NCBI GenBank assembly: GCA_039096225.1
Contig: JBBPEB010000014.1
Span: 186,001-250,000, forward strand
Direction: 5' to 3'
Length of the DNA: 64,000 nt
DNA from: Blastocystis sp. Blastoise
Taxonomy: Eukaryota; Sar; Bigyra; Opalinata; Blastocystidae
Shown here: positions 26,401 through 39,700 of the stretch, one piece after another
Numbering within the stretch: the stretch's first letter is position 1
How the letters are laid out: every line of letters begins with the position of its first letter
Translations under genes and position numbers: made by a program
Notes under the pieces: model-generated
What the model was told of the DNA's origin: nothing
Database searches by the model: none
Seen by the model: only the letters and a program-made list of their open reading frames with translations

Positions 26401-29060
26401 AAAGAGATATCTCCTTAGCTATTCAAGAAAGATCACAAGTCAAGGTATACTGCTTATATAGCGATATTATTTGTTTTTTCATGTTATTAAATGATATATA
26501 TTAGTTATTTAGATATATAGATTATTTTATGTTTAATTTTTATTTATAGTATTATCATATGTATATATCATATTAATTCTATTTTAATCTCCTTATATTG
26601 TCTATATTTATATATTTTATATTTATATAAAATATATCTATATAATATATTTTTAGGAGCTTCTTTCGGATCTTTTAGAAGAGCGTCGAATCTTAACGAG
26701 TATTATTGATATGTCAACATCTAAAGAACGAGAAGAAATTCGAAAAGAATCAAGAATTGATTCTATTACTACGACTCCTCTTGACAACTATATATCTTCT
26801 CTTAAACAAAAAGGTGTGTTTCCTTCAGAAGAAGCTAAATCTATCGCTGAAACATGTAAAGAAATTCAATTATATCCTATAGACTCTGATTATAGCTTAA
26901 CGAAAGTAAAAGAATCAACATTCAATACTAGTGCTAATTTTGCTGCTACAATGCGTCCCTCTAGTTCATTTATAACAACGAAATCTATTCCTTCTTTATC
27001 TTCTTCTATCAATAGTTCTACAAATAATATAAATACTGATATAGTATCTACAACTGTGGATACTGTCGCTTCGGATATCATATCATCTCCGGATATTATA
27101 TATTTATCTCCATCTCCATCTCCTTCTCCTTCTATAGATATATCTATGTCTCCTGATACTATAGATACATCGACTTCTATTCTTCCTACATCTACTGTCG
27201 ATAATACTCCTCTTTTCACATCTACAGCACCAATGCCATCAATAAAATCAAATATTGATTCTTCTATATCTATATCTTCTTTATCTACTTCTCAACCAAT
27301 AATCTCTACTACTCAAATGACTAGTAATCATAATTCAAATATACAAGAAGCAAATATATGTCATGATAATAATAATAATAAATATAATAATAATAATAAT
27401 AATGGTGATAATAATAATAATAATAATGGTGATAATAATACTACTAATACTACTACTAATAATAATAATATATCTATATCAAAAGAAGAATCTCCTGTTT
27501 CTATTATGGATATATCACAGCCATCTACTTCAGGAACATCATTGTCTAGTTCTCTCTCTTCTTCTATAACAACAATTACTCCATCTATTCCTTCTACTCC
27601 TCCAAGAATTCCACATTCTATTCCTACTCCTATAACACCTTCTCCTCTTCGAGAACCTACTGTCTATTATGGGAAAAATACTCATATTCTAAAATTTATT
27701 CCTAAAGTTAATAAAGTAGACTCCTCTCCATCTTCAAAAACAATCTCTTCTTCTATATCTTCTAATACTATTTCTCCTTCACAGGGTATGTCTACTACAT
27801 AAATATTCTTACCTTTTTTTCCTATTACTCTTAATTATATTAATTTGGAATATTTGTTGCCATGAATCAAAACAAAACAGTTTTTTTACTTTTCCACTTT
27901 TCCAATTTTCCACTTTTCTATTTTTCCACTTTTCCACTTTTCCACTTTTTCTCATTATATATATATATACTTATATATTTCTCTATATGTTAGTTCATTA
28001 AATGTAGGTATGTAAGTTTTTTTTGTATCATTCGAATCTTCATCTATTTTTATTAATTATAATTTATCATCATTTATATGTAGTAATATTATATATATAT
28101 ATTTATATAAAATTATCTTTTCAGTTTATGTTATTTCCATCAAATTTTCTATAATATATCTTTTCTATAGTGTCGTCAATAGCTACTAATATTTCTACTA
28201 CTGTTCCTCTAGCATCAAATTCAAGCAACATTCCAACTATAAATACATCTGCATCATCTACTATATCTCCTTATCGAGATATATCTATGGATTTTACATC
28301 AATATCAAAGCCTTCTTCCATTCCTTCTCCTCTTCGTACTCCTTCAAGATCTTCACATCAATCTGATACATATTCTTCTTCTCTACCAAGATATACTCCA
28401 ACGACTCCATCTAGAATACCATCTATTATTCATAACACTAATAATTCTAAGGATATTAAAGACATTTCACTTCCTTCTCCTCCTCGTATTAATTCTAATT
28501 CTATATCTATTATTACACCATCTATACCTTCTCCATTTATACATAATACACCTCAAAAACCTTTTTCTTCTATTCAAAAGGCACCTCAAGTACCTATTCC
28601 TAATTCTTTCCCTCCTATTCCTAGTGTACCTCAAGTACCTATTAATACACCTCAAAAACCTTTTTCTTCTATTCAAAAGGCACCTCAAGTACCTATTCCT
28701 AATTCTTTCCCTCCTATTCCTAGTGTACCTCAAGTACCTATTAATACACCTCAAAAACCTTTTTCTTCTATTCAAAAGGCACCTCAAGTACCTATTCCTA
28801 ATTCTTTCCCTCCTATTCCTAGTGTACCTCAAGTACCTATTAATACACCTCAAAAACCTTCTTCTTCTATTCAAAAGGCACCTCAAGTACCTATTCCTAA
28901 TTCTTTCCCTCCTATTCCTTCTTCGCCTCTACGTCAAACACCTTCAGGAACCAAATATGTATCAGGAATTCCATTACCTTCTTATGGATCACCAAGAAAA
29001 CTGTCTTCTACATCTTCAACAACAAAATCATCAATATCAAACAATATTCCTTTAAAATAA
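23406..29060 (+). CDS. ADIP/SSX2IP-like coiled-coil protein with long Ser/Pro tail
   Basis: Many exons join on the plus strand. Start is MNQNQNTNSTETSVLLEVS. The N-terminal part has VDNIHEYFDDIHKLIEILGY and NHAKICVILYMALQKERR, then a long coiled coil (ILSLKKENKTLQFKLNQSF, TLNREVAEKEKWHGKLQDIL, SLETRIHDLQEENKLF). This order matches ADIP-domain proteins such as SSX2IP/Msd1: EDNI..., GF, then LN.LL..., then coiled coil. Those proteins anchor microtubule minus ends at centrosomes or spindle poles. From about 25860 on, the sequence is Ser/Thr/Pro/Ile-rich low complexity with Asn runs. A further intron (27788-28170) opens GTATGT and ends TTTTCTATAG. The last exon holds four tandem 33-residue repeats. 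The tail has no counterpart I know in ADIP proteins. It could be a separate gene, but phases join. Confidence 0.5.
27889..27948 (+). repeat. TTTTCCACT tandem repeat in intron
   Basis: About six copies of a 9-10 nt unit (acttttccac) lie within the intron before the last exon of the ADIP-like gene. Confidence 0.8.
28545..28919 (+). repeat. Coding 99-bp tandem repeat, 3.8 copies
   Basis: Units begin at 28545, 28644, 28743 and 28842. Each encodes 33 residues beginning NTPQKPFSSIQKAPQVPIP and ending SVPQVPI. The first three copies are virtually identical at DNA level. The fourth has Phe to Ser at residue 7 and stops after PPIP. Confidence 0.97.
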
Positions 29061-29622
29061 TCATTTTCTTTTGAATAACAACGATCTATTATCATCGTAT
29101 GATACTATTATTCTTTTGTTTTTCTCTTTTTCTCATCATTTTGTATTGTTATTTCTATGGGTTTTTGTCTTTTATTATGCAATATTGTTTTGAATATATT
29201 CTAATCGTTTAAAATCTATTTTAGAATATAATATATAAATATTCTTATTCCTATTAGTTGTCTACTTTTTTGTTATAACTATTATATTATCAAAATTGTT
29301 CTACTACATTCAATTATAGTCTATAATTATTATATACTAAATGTTGCTCATCTTAGAATAGTGAAAGCGAACATTACGATAGAGATATAACTATGTAATG
29401 AAATATACATTCAATAACAATAATAATCTACATCCATATAATAGTTCATTGAGTTGTCAATACTATAAAATAATATAATTGTTATAAATAATAAATAAAA
29501 CGTAATCATAAACGAATAATATAGAAACAAGAAAACAAAACAACCTAAAAACATATATACATATACTCACAAAAAAACATAGAAATAACATTAACAATAT
29601 AATAATCAAAAAAAAAATTATT
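29061..29622. other. Intergenic, convergent 3' regions
   Basis: AT-rich spacer between the ADIP-like and NOPCHAP1 stops. Nothing recognisable. Confidence 0.5.
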
Positions 29623-30249
29623 TTATTCTTCATCTTTCTCAATATCCATATCTTCTACTTTGGGTTTACTTTTCATTAAGGTTGATAATATATCATCTTT
29701 AGGAATTTCATCGATATCCCCATGGAAATCCTCTAATTGATCAATAACATCAAAAGGAGCAACTGCAAAGGACTATACAACAACAACAAATGGAAATCAT
29801 GATGCATTTTAAATTATAAATAAATATATACCATTTCAATTTTAGGACTAGATAAATCAGAGTCTTGTTCAGATTCCATTTCATCGTCATCCATATTTTC
29901 ATCGTAATCACTATCTAACTCTAATGACAGAGCACCCTCTTTCTCTATTTGATACTTATCTTTATTTCCAGCAGCAAACTCTTTCTCTAAGAAAATATTT
30001 GCACTTTTTAACTGAGGTAAGAAGGTATCTAATCTTGAAAAGACTATATATTTACAGACAAGCTTCATAGATATTAAACTAAACTATTAATAAAATACTA
30101 GAGCTTTTAGGAACTTTGAATGTTTTCATTGAATGGTCTTCTTGGCTTTTCTCGAATGCAGAATCATTATTCTGTAATATAGAATGTCCTGCAGGTAAGG
30201 ACGTTAATCCAATCTCTAATTTATTATTATTTGATGAAGTTTCACTCAT
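29623..30249 (-). CDS. NOPCHAP1: NOP protein chaperone 1 (NOPCHAP1) homologue
   Basis: Exons 30249-30099, 30043-29832 and 29772-29623 join in frame to 170 residues. The core IFSRLDTFLPQLKSANIFLE matches the LDQVQTFLPQMARANEKL block of human NOPCHAP1 (C12orf45). It is followed by KEFAAGNKDKYQIE and then IEMSFAVAPFDVID, where the human protein has VIQMDVALFEMN. Between and after are acidic Asp/Glu stretches. NOPCHAP1 links NOP58 to the R2TP chaperone during box C/D snoRNP assembly. The gene is divergent from CAP-G with 232 bp between start codons. Confidence 0.78.
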
Positions 30250-30481
30250 GATTAATTTATCTAATTTCTGACTTTTTAAAAGTACTTATATATAGTTTGA
30301 AGGAATTATTGGTTACCAACAGTCTGAAGAAAATAATCAAAAACGATATTCACGAATTTTGATTTCATTTTACCTCTTAAATGAAATATTTTTGTGTATA
30401 TCAATTTGAATTTGTAAACTTGAATTCTTCTCATTGAAATACATTATTTCGTATATTGGAATTTTATTTAAAAGATTCAAG

Positions 30482-31193
30482 ATGGTTAAGAAGAATCCTA
30501 TACAAATTGAAGATATTACGTCGGATACAATTCCACAAATATTTGATATATGTCAGAAGAATAGCAACAAACACAAGCAAAATGCAGAATTAATTATGAA
30601 ATATTATGTTCAGAATCCAGAGTTCTTTTTGGATTCCTTTTCAGATTGTATGTATCGAGTTGTCAATTCTTCTGGAAAAGATAAAGATATTTATATGATA
30701 ATGAAGTTCATTGTATTATGTTGTTCACAAAAATTAGACTCTGACGACCCTACTTTACCTCAATTATACTCATTAGTGTTAGAAGTATATTCTGATTGTT
30801 TTATATTTGAATTACTCTTCTTTCTTCTATTTATATATAATAATAATATATAATAATAATATATAATAATAATAATATATATATAGGATTTAGCTAGTTA
30901 TTCAGGAGCTAAGAATAAAGATATTCGATATCGTTGTTGTCGTTTAATTGCAGATATACTCTCTACAAATATAGAGATTGATGATGATTTATGGGATAAA
31001 CTTCGTTATTCAATGCGTTCGCGTCTTTATGATAAAGTTACAAGTGTCCGTCAAGCCTCAGTTAGTGCTATGTCCTTTCTTCAAGATCCTGAAGATATCG
31101 ATGATATGATTATCACGGAAATGTTGAAATGTGCTCAAACCGATACCAGCAAAGATGTCCGTAAAATAGCTACCTCCAGTATTGTTATTAATA

Positions 31194-31230
<37 letters not shown>

Positions 31231-33376
31231 ATGTTATTATTCTTTAATAAACTATAACAATTCTTTAATAATAAATCATTTATCGATTAATATATATTTA
31301 TATATAAAACAATAAGAATATTATTCATAATAGTATAATAAGAATCCTATGTTTAGAATACTATTCCAAGTTTAATGAATCGTATTCGTGATGAGAGTAT
31401 AGAAGTGAGGGTTTCATTGCTTTTAAATATCACAAATCATTCGTTAATCCGTCAATTCTCTATTAAACAACGTCGTTCGATTCTTCTTTGTTGCTATAAA
31501 GATAGATCGAATGAAGTTCAAAAAGCGTGTAAAAACATGGTTATTTATAATTGGCTTAAGAATGATGATATATTCACTCTATTGGAATTACTTGACTGTG
31601 AAACAGATACTGAACCTGTATATTATTCATAATATTCACATGCTATTCTTATCTATATTATTTATATATATATACTATTAGTATTCTTTCTCTATCTCCT
31701 TCTTATCCTCTATTTAGGGATTAATTGTTCTATCTATTCTCTTTGAGACGAGTATCGATATAGGGACAGAACCCTATATAAAGGCAAATGCAAACATATC
31801 TCCAGATATCAAGAAACTTAATTTCTATGAAAGTCTATATCTCCGCGGGAAAATGATGTTTTATAATACGAAGAATATGGATAAAGAGATGGAGGAGCTT
31901 ATTCCAGATATACCTGAGTATTTATTATTATTGCGATTATATGAGTCTATGGACTATATACGAACTCAATTATTTGAAGTGTTAGCACTACTAGATCTTC
32001 GTGATGAAGTATATATATATTATGTTTTCAATGTATTATATATATATTATTTATAATAACAGGATGAATATATATATTATTTATAATAATAGAATGAATA
32101 TATATATTATTTATAATAATAGGATGAATATATATATTATTTATAATAATAGAATGAATATATATGATATATTTAATATCCTATATTATTACATATTATA
32201 TTATAATATTATATATACTAACCTAGATATGCAGAAGATCTGTGATTCAGTTTGTTCGTCAATATATAGAGAGAAAACAAGGGAAAGAAGTTGATGTTGA
32301 TGTCCTTCTCTCTTTATATAAGAAACTTGTTCTGCCTGAAAATGTCTTCATCACGTATATATATAGAAACGATACATATTCTAGTTTATATATATATATA
32401 TAGTGAAGTAACAGAAATGATATCAACTATAGCAGAAGAAGTAACGAGAGAAGATATTGATGTAACTGTATATATGCTATATTAATAATATATTTATATA
32501 TAGTATATATGTATATATTTTTTTATAGACATCTTTAGATATTCAAGTATATATATTAACTGTAATAAAATGTTTATGCAAGAAATGTTCTCCAAAATAC
32601 TTTTACTCACAAGAACTTCTAGGTATATATATATATAACATTATTGATCATTCTATATTATATATTTCTCTTGAATATATTACTCCATATATAGGTTTAT
32701 TAACTCATTATATATTACCTTGTGTCGTGTCTGAAGAAACAATTCTTCGAATGGAATCAATTCATTCTCTTTCTCTATTCTGTATTATGAACAAAGTATA
32801 TTTTTATTTTATTATATTATTCATGTATTATATTATATATTATTATATTATATATGTATTATATTATATATTATTATATTATATATGTATTATATTATAT
32901 ATTATTACATTATATTTGTATTATATTATATATTATATATATATAGACTATAGGTTTACAGCATTCTTCGTTGATCATGTGTATTGCCCTCCAAGATGAT
33001 GAAAGCCCGCTAGTTCAGGCCCTCGCTTTACAGGCTCTCACAGATTTACTACTTATTCACGGGGAACAGATTCAACAAGGAGAAGATGGAGTAGGGATTG
33101 AAGAAGTATATATATATATAATTTGTATGAATATAATAGAAATATTATTCTAGGTTGTTCAATGCTTAGTTACATATCTTGATGTTCCAGATCCTCATCT
33201 CCGTACAATCGCAGTCACGTGCTTCACAAAACTGTTCATGTGCAAACGTATCACTAACGATGATATCTTATCAAGATTATTTTTATTGTATATATTTAAT
33301 AATAATAAACATAATAATAAACATAATAAACATAATAATAATAATAAACATAATAATAATAATAAACATAATAAAC

Positions 33377-33410
<34 letters not shown>

Positions 33411-34257
33411 TAGGTTATATAATCCAGTATCTCAAGAAGATACTCTACTTATTCAAACTCTCTCTTCTTTCTTCCCTACCTATATTTGTAATAACAAGGA
33501 TATTCTTAAGAATGTTGTGCATGCGTCAGAACTGGCTCTTAAAGTCATCTGCCAATCACCTGAAGATTCACCTTTATTTCAAGTCAATTTATATACTTTT
33601 GGAAAATATATACTGTAAATATAAATGATATTTATTATATTTATTGATATACCATTATATATATATTTAGCTATTTATTAACGTCGATCTTACCTCCTTC
33701 TGAGCCTGAAAATGATACTCCTACTGTCACTACTGCTTCTAGTCAATCAGAAGATAAACCTATTGATGACGCATCCACTCCAAAAGCAGTCAATCAAAAT
33801 GCAAATACCAGTTATTCTTATCATATAATTGATTTTATGCGAACTGCGTCCTCTCTATGTTTTGATTGTAATGGTATATATAGATCTATTATTTTGAATA
33901 TTATTATGATTACGTTTTTATTTGCTATGCATATAATATATATATAAAATATGATTGTATTATGTTTTCAAATTCAATTTTTTTTTTAAATATTAATCTA
34001 TTTACGAATATTTTTTATAAACTATTTTATGAAACATTCTAATTCATATATATATATATATAGTTCAGAGACTCAAAGAACTCGTTAAGCTTATAGTAAC
34101 TCCCTCTTTAGATCATTTCGATGAAACACAATTAGAACTCTATAATAATATTATCATAGATATCTACAATGGTATTCAAAGTGTTCCAAACAAGAAAATC
34201 TTGAGTCTTCGAAATAAATTGATACTTGAAATAAACAAAGACCTTGAGTCTATATAA
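30482..34257 (+). CDS. NCAPG: Condensin complex subunit 3 (CAP-G)
   Basis: I chose start ATG 30482 (MVKKNPIQIEDITSDTIPQI); an in-frame ATG at 30434 is also possible. More than a dozen exons code a HEAT-repeat protein. It has KDIRYRCCRLIADILST, LYDKVTSVRQASVSAM, RIRDESIEVRVSLLLNI and NEVQKACKNMVIYNWL. The later CAP-G block includes DESPLVQALALQALTDLLL and HLRTIAVTCFTKLFM. Then comes YNPVSQEDTLLIQTLSSFFP, which is diagnostic: human CAP-G has YNPVTEEDVHLRHCLGVFFP. The protein ends LILEINKDLESI. CAP-G is the HEAT subunit that with CAP-H binds DNA in condensin I. All junctions I followed are GT-AG. The C terminus is short, without the long basic tail of animal forms. Confidence 0.88.
32036..32165 (+). 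repeat. Intronic 33-nt tandem repeat in CAP-G gene
   Basis: Four copies of a unit containing GATGAATATATATATTATTT plus ATAATAATAG fill most of the intron after the exon ending LLDLRDE. Confidence 0.85.
33297..33412 (+). repeat. Intronic AATAATAAACAT repeat in CAP-G gene
   Basis: AAT and AAACAT units alternate through the intron before the exon that encodes the YNPVSQED block. Confidence 0.85.
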
Positions 34258-34896
34258 TATTTCTTTTCATTTTTTCCCTTTTCAATTTTCTTCAAGTATA
34301 TGTTTGCTATACATGTAAATTAGCATTTCAGTTTCTTTTATTATCAAACGATTCATTTTATAAAAACAAGATTCGTAAATACCTCATTGTCATCATTTTT
34401 ACAAATTCATGTGTACATAATGACTCAAATAAAAACTCAATCACAAATGGAACAATAATGACATATTAGAATATCTAATATTAAATCTGTACTCAATAAA
34501 AAAGAATTATTCAAACTATTATTCATAAATTACATTACTACGTTATATTTTTATCATGAATAAACATTGAATCATTTTTAATAATAGAAAAACATATTTA
34601 TTATTAATAATAACTGAATACAGTATATATTTCTCCAGTTGAGAATTTTCAAATCATTCTTTGTTAAGCAATTATAGACTCACATCCATTTCTATTGATG
34701 AACAACATGCTATTAATTTTGTTTTACTTTTCTAGAATACATATAAAAGCAAGTGAATTAAAAAATATATTTTCATGAAAAATAATCAAGTTCTACCCAT
34801 GAGTTCTAGAATAACCGAATATTTTGTTTTGTGAATAAAAAACAATATATATTTTTTTTCAACAATTTTATTATATTTACTGGAAATAATACTATA
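34258..34896. other. Intergenic between CAP-G and MORN gene
   Basis: Tandem plus-strand genes are separated by 639 bp of AT-rich DNA. No motif or RNA gene recognised. Confidence 0.45.
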
Positions 34897-36448
34897 ATGT
34901 GTGAATCCAACGAAATATCAAATGAACCACATGGTAATTTTTTTCTTTTCATATAATCATTCTGTTACTCATTATTTCTTTTCTATAGTAGATCCTCAAG
35001 ACTCTGTCGAACATGTTGAGAACATGGTTTTTGGTGATTATACTTATTGTGGAGAAATGAAGAATGGTAAAAAAGATGGTAAAGGTAAATTAGTGTTTTC
35101 TGGAAAACATATTGAAGATGGAGATTTCTCAAAGAAAGAATTATATGTTTCCTTTGAATCTGAGTATAATTCATTATATCCTAATGGAAAAATATGTGGT
35201 CAAGGTCCTTATTACTTTGCTGGATGTGAAAGTTACGAAGGTTCTTTCAAAGAAGATCAATTATGTGGTCAAGGTGTTATGATTTGGGATGAGAATACTC
35301 AATTAAAGGGTATTTGGAAGAATAACAATGAAGTTACTGCTACGTTATTTACAAAGAATGGTATTATTTATAAAGGTGATTTAGTGAATTATTTGATGAG
35401 TGGTAAAGGAACTCTTATTTATTCAAAAGGAACAAGTTATGAAGGTGAATTCTTAAATAATCAGCGTCATGGTCATGGAATATATTTATTTGCAGATAAA
35501 AGTAAATATGATGGTGAATTTGTGAATGGTAAGCGTCAAGGAAAAGGTACTTTTTATTACCCTGATGGTCGTGTATATAAAGGTACTTTCGAAAATGATC
35601 GTAAAGAAGAATATGGTTTTTATAGTTTTCCTGATCATTCTAGTTATGAAGGTTCTTATAAGAATGGTAAACGTGAAGGAAAAGGATTGATGAAATATGG
35701 TGATGGTGATGAATATGAAGGTCGTTTTAAGAATAATGAAATGGATGGTGAAGGTATATATAGATATAAGAATGGTATGCGATATGAAGGTCGATTCTTT
35801 GAAGGTGAACAAGATGGATATGGTAAACATTATGATAATCAAGGGAAATTACAATATGATGGTGAATGGAAGAAAGGAATGCGTCATGGACATGGTATTA
35901 TGTATATGGAAAATGGTAATATATATACAGGTGATTTTATTAAAGATATGATGACAGGTAAAGGAGAATTAAAATGTTCAAATGGTGATTATTATAAAGG
36001 TGATTGGAAAAATGGAATGAAAGAAGGAAATGGCTTTTATATATTTAATAATAAATGTTTATATGAAGGTAAATGGAAGAATGATTTAATGAATGGAGAA
36101 GGTACTTATCGTTTTAATGATGATGATGAATATCATGGTACATTTAAAAAAGGAATTGTTGAAGGATATGGTGAATATACATTTAAGAATGGAGATATAT
36201 ATAAAGGAAATTGGAAGAATAATAAGAAAGAAGGTGAAGGAAAGATATATTATAAAGATGGTGTTATTTTTGAAGGTATTTGGAAAGATGGTATTCGTGA
36301 AAAGAAAGGAATATTATTATATCCAGATGGAGGTAAATATGAAGGAGAAACGAATGGAGAAATACGTGAAGGAAAAGGTACATTTACTCATATGAATAAA
36401 AAGACTATTCTAGAGGGTTTATGGAAAGATAATGAATGGATGGAATAA
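34897..36448 (+). CDS. MORN-repeat protein
   Basis: Exon 1 is 34897-34933 (MCESNEISNEPH) and joins 34989 by a 55-nt GT-AG intron, giving VDPQDSVEHVENM and 498 residues in all. This start was chosen because a longer frame from 34901 is only the unspliced intron read through. The rest is nearly all MORN repeats of about 23 residues, roughly 18, with the typical YEGEF.NG...GKG pattern (for example GSYKNGKREGKGLMKYGDGD). The first three repeats are degenerate. No kinase or other domain is attached. MORN arrays form long beta-strand solenoids that scaffold membrane or cytoskeletal complexes. The exact role is unknown. Confidence 0.85.
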
Positions 36449-36779
36449 AGTCTGTTATTTATTTTATTAGAATTCATTTATTTTATTTTTTTTTTCTAAA
36501 ACTATTTTCTTTTTTGTTGTTTGTTAACAATAAATATTTATATATATCTTATTAGATACTTTCTGTGTATGAGTGTTCATTTTATTGTTATTTTGTTTTG
36601 TTAAAATTGTTATTTATGTTTATCTGCTTAATTTTATTATAGAAACTTATAATCATATATCAGGATTTAGAAAAAAACAATGTTTATAAGAAATCAAAAA
36701 AAATATATGAAAACATTATTATTTTGGGGAAATCAAGTAACATAAGAAACATGAAAAGATCACTGAAAACATACACAAA
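36449..36779. other. Intergenic, convergent 3' regions
   Basis: AT-rich spacer between the MORN and SET gene stops. Confidence 0.5.
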
Positions 36780-39700
36780 TTAATTAAGACTTCCTCTACA
36801 TTTTGCTGATCCACAATTACATGGTATTTTAACGTCTTCAAATGGAAATTTATAATCATAAGTCAATTCTTCACCTTTTTCAATATCTCTTTTTGCTATC
36901 AATATTATCTTTTTATCTAAAGAAATCATATAAAATATTATGTGAGTATATATATATATATTATAGAATAGGTGATACTTTTTCCTTCTTTATTGATAGT
37001 TGTATAGCAATTAGGATCACAAGAATGATTAATATATCTAGTGATAGCACCAGTAAAAGTAGCATCTACGATATATTTATCATCCACACGGAACATGTAG
37101 TATTATGAAGGAATATATTTATATATAGGGATAATTATATATTTATAGAAAGAGAATTGACTATAGAACCTAATATATTGATGAATTATTGATAATAGAG
37201 ATTGAATGATAGGAATAATAGGATAAAAGGATATATAATCAGATTCATGATGATTATTCTCATATATTTGTTGACGAATATCCTGTAGAACTAATCTACA
37301 TAATTCACCTTTATATTCACAGACAAAATCTCCTTTTTTTATTCTTTGGTTTGTGAAGACACCCCAACTGTGTATATTACTCTTATCAAATCGAAGACGT
37401 TTAGCTTGAAAAGATATAGATCTATATATATATAAAGTTTTTAGAAAAAATAAATAAAATCTGAGAAAATATTTATTTATATATTAATAGAACAATATAA
37501 TGTTAAATAAATAAATAATATTGTATCTAAAATAATATAGAATAATAATGAAATACCGTTTATGTTTAGCTAAAGAAGCTAAATAATGTTCATTTGTGTA
37601 CGCGTCACAATTGGATACTTGTACGGGTAACAAATAACGAGGTGTTATAGAAGGAAGATGAGGATATAACTAAAAAGGAACAGAAGTAGGAACAAGGTTT
37701 TTATAGTAATATATATATATGTATATACTCGTTTCTTCTGTATAGGTTTATTCTTTGTATTTTCTTTTATCTATATACATATATATATATATTATTCAAT
37801 AATAATGAAACATAATATATATATTTAAAATAATAATAAAAATACTTTTTCTTGGAATAAGTCAATAGGGTTATTATTAAGTATATCAATGTATTTATGT
37901 GAATCATAAGTTATTGAAGAGATTAACTCTTTATTAGACATACAAAAATATATATAGAATCGAAACATAACGAATAATTTCTCAGGTTTTGATAGAGGAA
38001 TATATAATTGTGGGAATAACTTAGAAATAGAGAGATAAAGTGATATAATTATGGAATATTGAGATGGAATAGATGTCATTGTAGACGTTGAAGAGTTTGA
38101 ATCTTTATATTCATATTGAATATCTTGTTTAGAATTTATATTATATATATATGTAGAAGGTCTTACTGGATTCAAAGGATCTTCTTCTTGAGATATAGAG
38201 TTTGATATGGCTTTTGAAATACATATAGAACAAGAAGAAGAATCTTTTGATGTATCTATAGTTGAAGGAGGAGTAGAAGGAGGAGAAGCTGATTGATTCT
38301 TTATAGAAGAAGCAGAAGAAGAAGAAGCATGCTTTAAATGCTTATTTGTAGCTACTTTTATTTTCTTTAGTGTTTTCGGTATTATTTCTTCAGTAGGAAT
38401 TCTTCTTTGAATGATTGGCATATTATAAGAATACTCTTGAAGGAAGATAAAACTACAGATGTCACATCTATATAAAATGAAATCATATAAATATATAATT
38501 GAAAGAATCGAATATTATATATAATATGTTTATGTATAATATATATATATATATGACATACCTGCATTTATATAGGCATACATCACATTTATCTTTATGT
38601 ATATATAATTCTATATATATATATATTATATATATATTATATATATATGACATACTTGCACAATCATTACAGAAAAATGTATTACAATTACATACAGAAA
38701 TATCTTTATTTGTTTTATATAATCGACATCTATATATAAATATATATAATAATATATATATAAATCATACTTATGACATATAGCTCCTTCTTGAGATTGT
38801 GCGGATAACGAAAATGCAGAAATAGAAATCGAAGGAATCAAGAAAGCATGTGCATATCGGTTGTAATTATATTCATAATGATCTATATATATACAATAAT
38901 AATTATAAATAAAATACTAATAAATACTAATGAATAATAAAAAATTATTAAAAAATAATAAATATAGAAATAGCAAATAGTAATATATATAGCATGATAT
39001 AAAGCAACTCTATAAATATACATGAGAATTTTTGAGTTTCATTAATAGGTATGGCGCCAAGAATATACCGCGGATTGGAGATAGTAATAGTTTTCACATA
39101 ATTATGACCCTGTGTATCCATATAATAAATATCACCATAAAGTGATAAATCCCCGTCGGAATCCCCATATAATTCAGAGAGTGTATCTTTGCAATATAAT
39201 GGAACCACTTTATATACTGTTTTCTTATTATATACAATAATATCATTAATATATCCTATTTTATATTGACAAATACAACAGTTATCTGGACTATATGCAG
39301 GTATATAGATATTATTATATTGATATAATTCTTCATCGATATCTTGATTCAAATCGTAATCTAAATATTTATCAATATTCTGCTTTAAAGGAGTATGAAC
39401 GGTAGAAAGATGATTCGTACGTTTAACAGGAGAGGGAGTTTGACAGGGAGATAATGATTTTGGCATATGATTCTGAATTTTAACATCTATTAAGAAATAT
39501 ATATATATATAATGATAAATAAAAAGAAAATTATATAATTCTAATATATAATTGTGTATTTACCTTGAATATACGATTGATTAATATCTTCTGTTATTTT
39601 CTTCATATCTATATTAATATAAATAATACCCATTCCTTTCTTCAAGGGAAACTTTTGAACATCATAAATCTCTGTTATATGATTATATATACCACAATTA

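Noticed and set aside
27803-28169. Gene boundary inside the ADIP-like locus
   Set aside because: The stop at 27802 lies in an intron. GTATGT at 27788 and TTTTCTATAG at 28170 join the flanking open frames in phase, although two genes cannot be fully excluded.
28467-28886. Arg/Leu-rich minus-strand open frame of 139 residues
   Set aside because: Antisense shadow of the 99-bp Pro-rich coding repeat; its own periodicity just mirrors that repeat.
34901-34988. Alternative N terminus of the MORN protein rich in Phe, His and Tyr
   Set aside because: It is an unspliced 55-nt GT-AG intron. ATG 34897 with splicing gives an ordinary start in the right frame.
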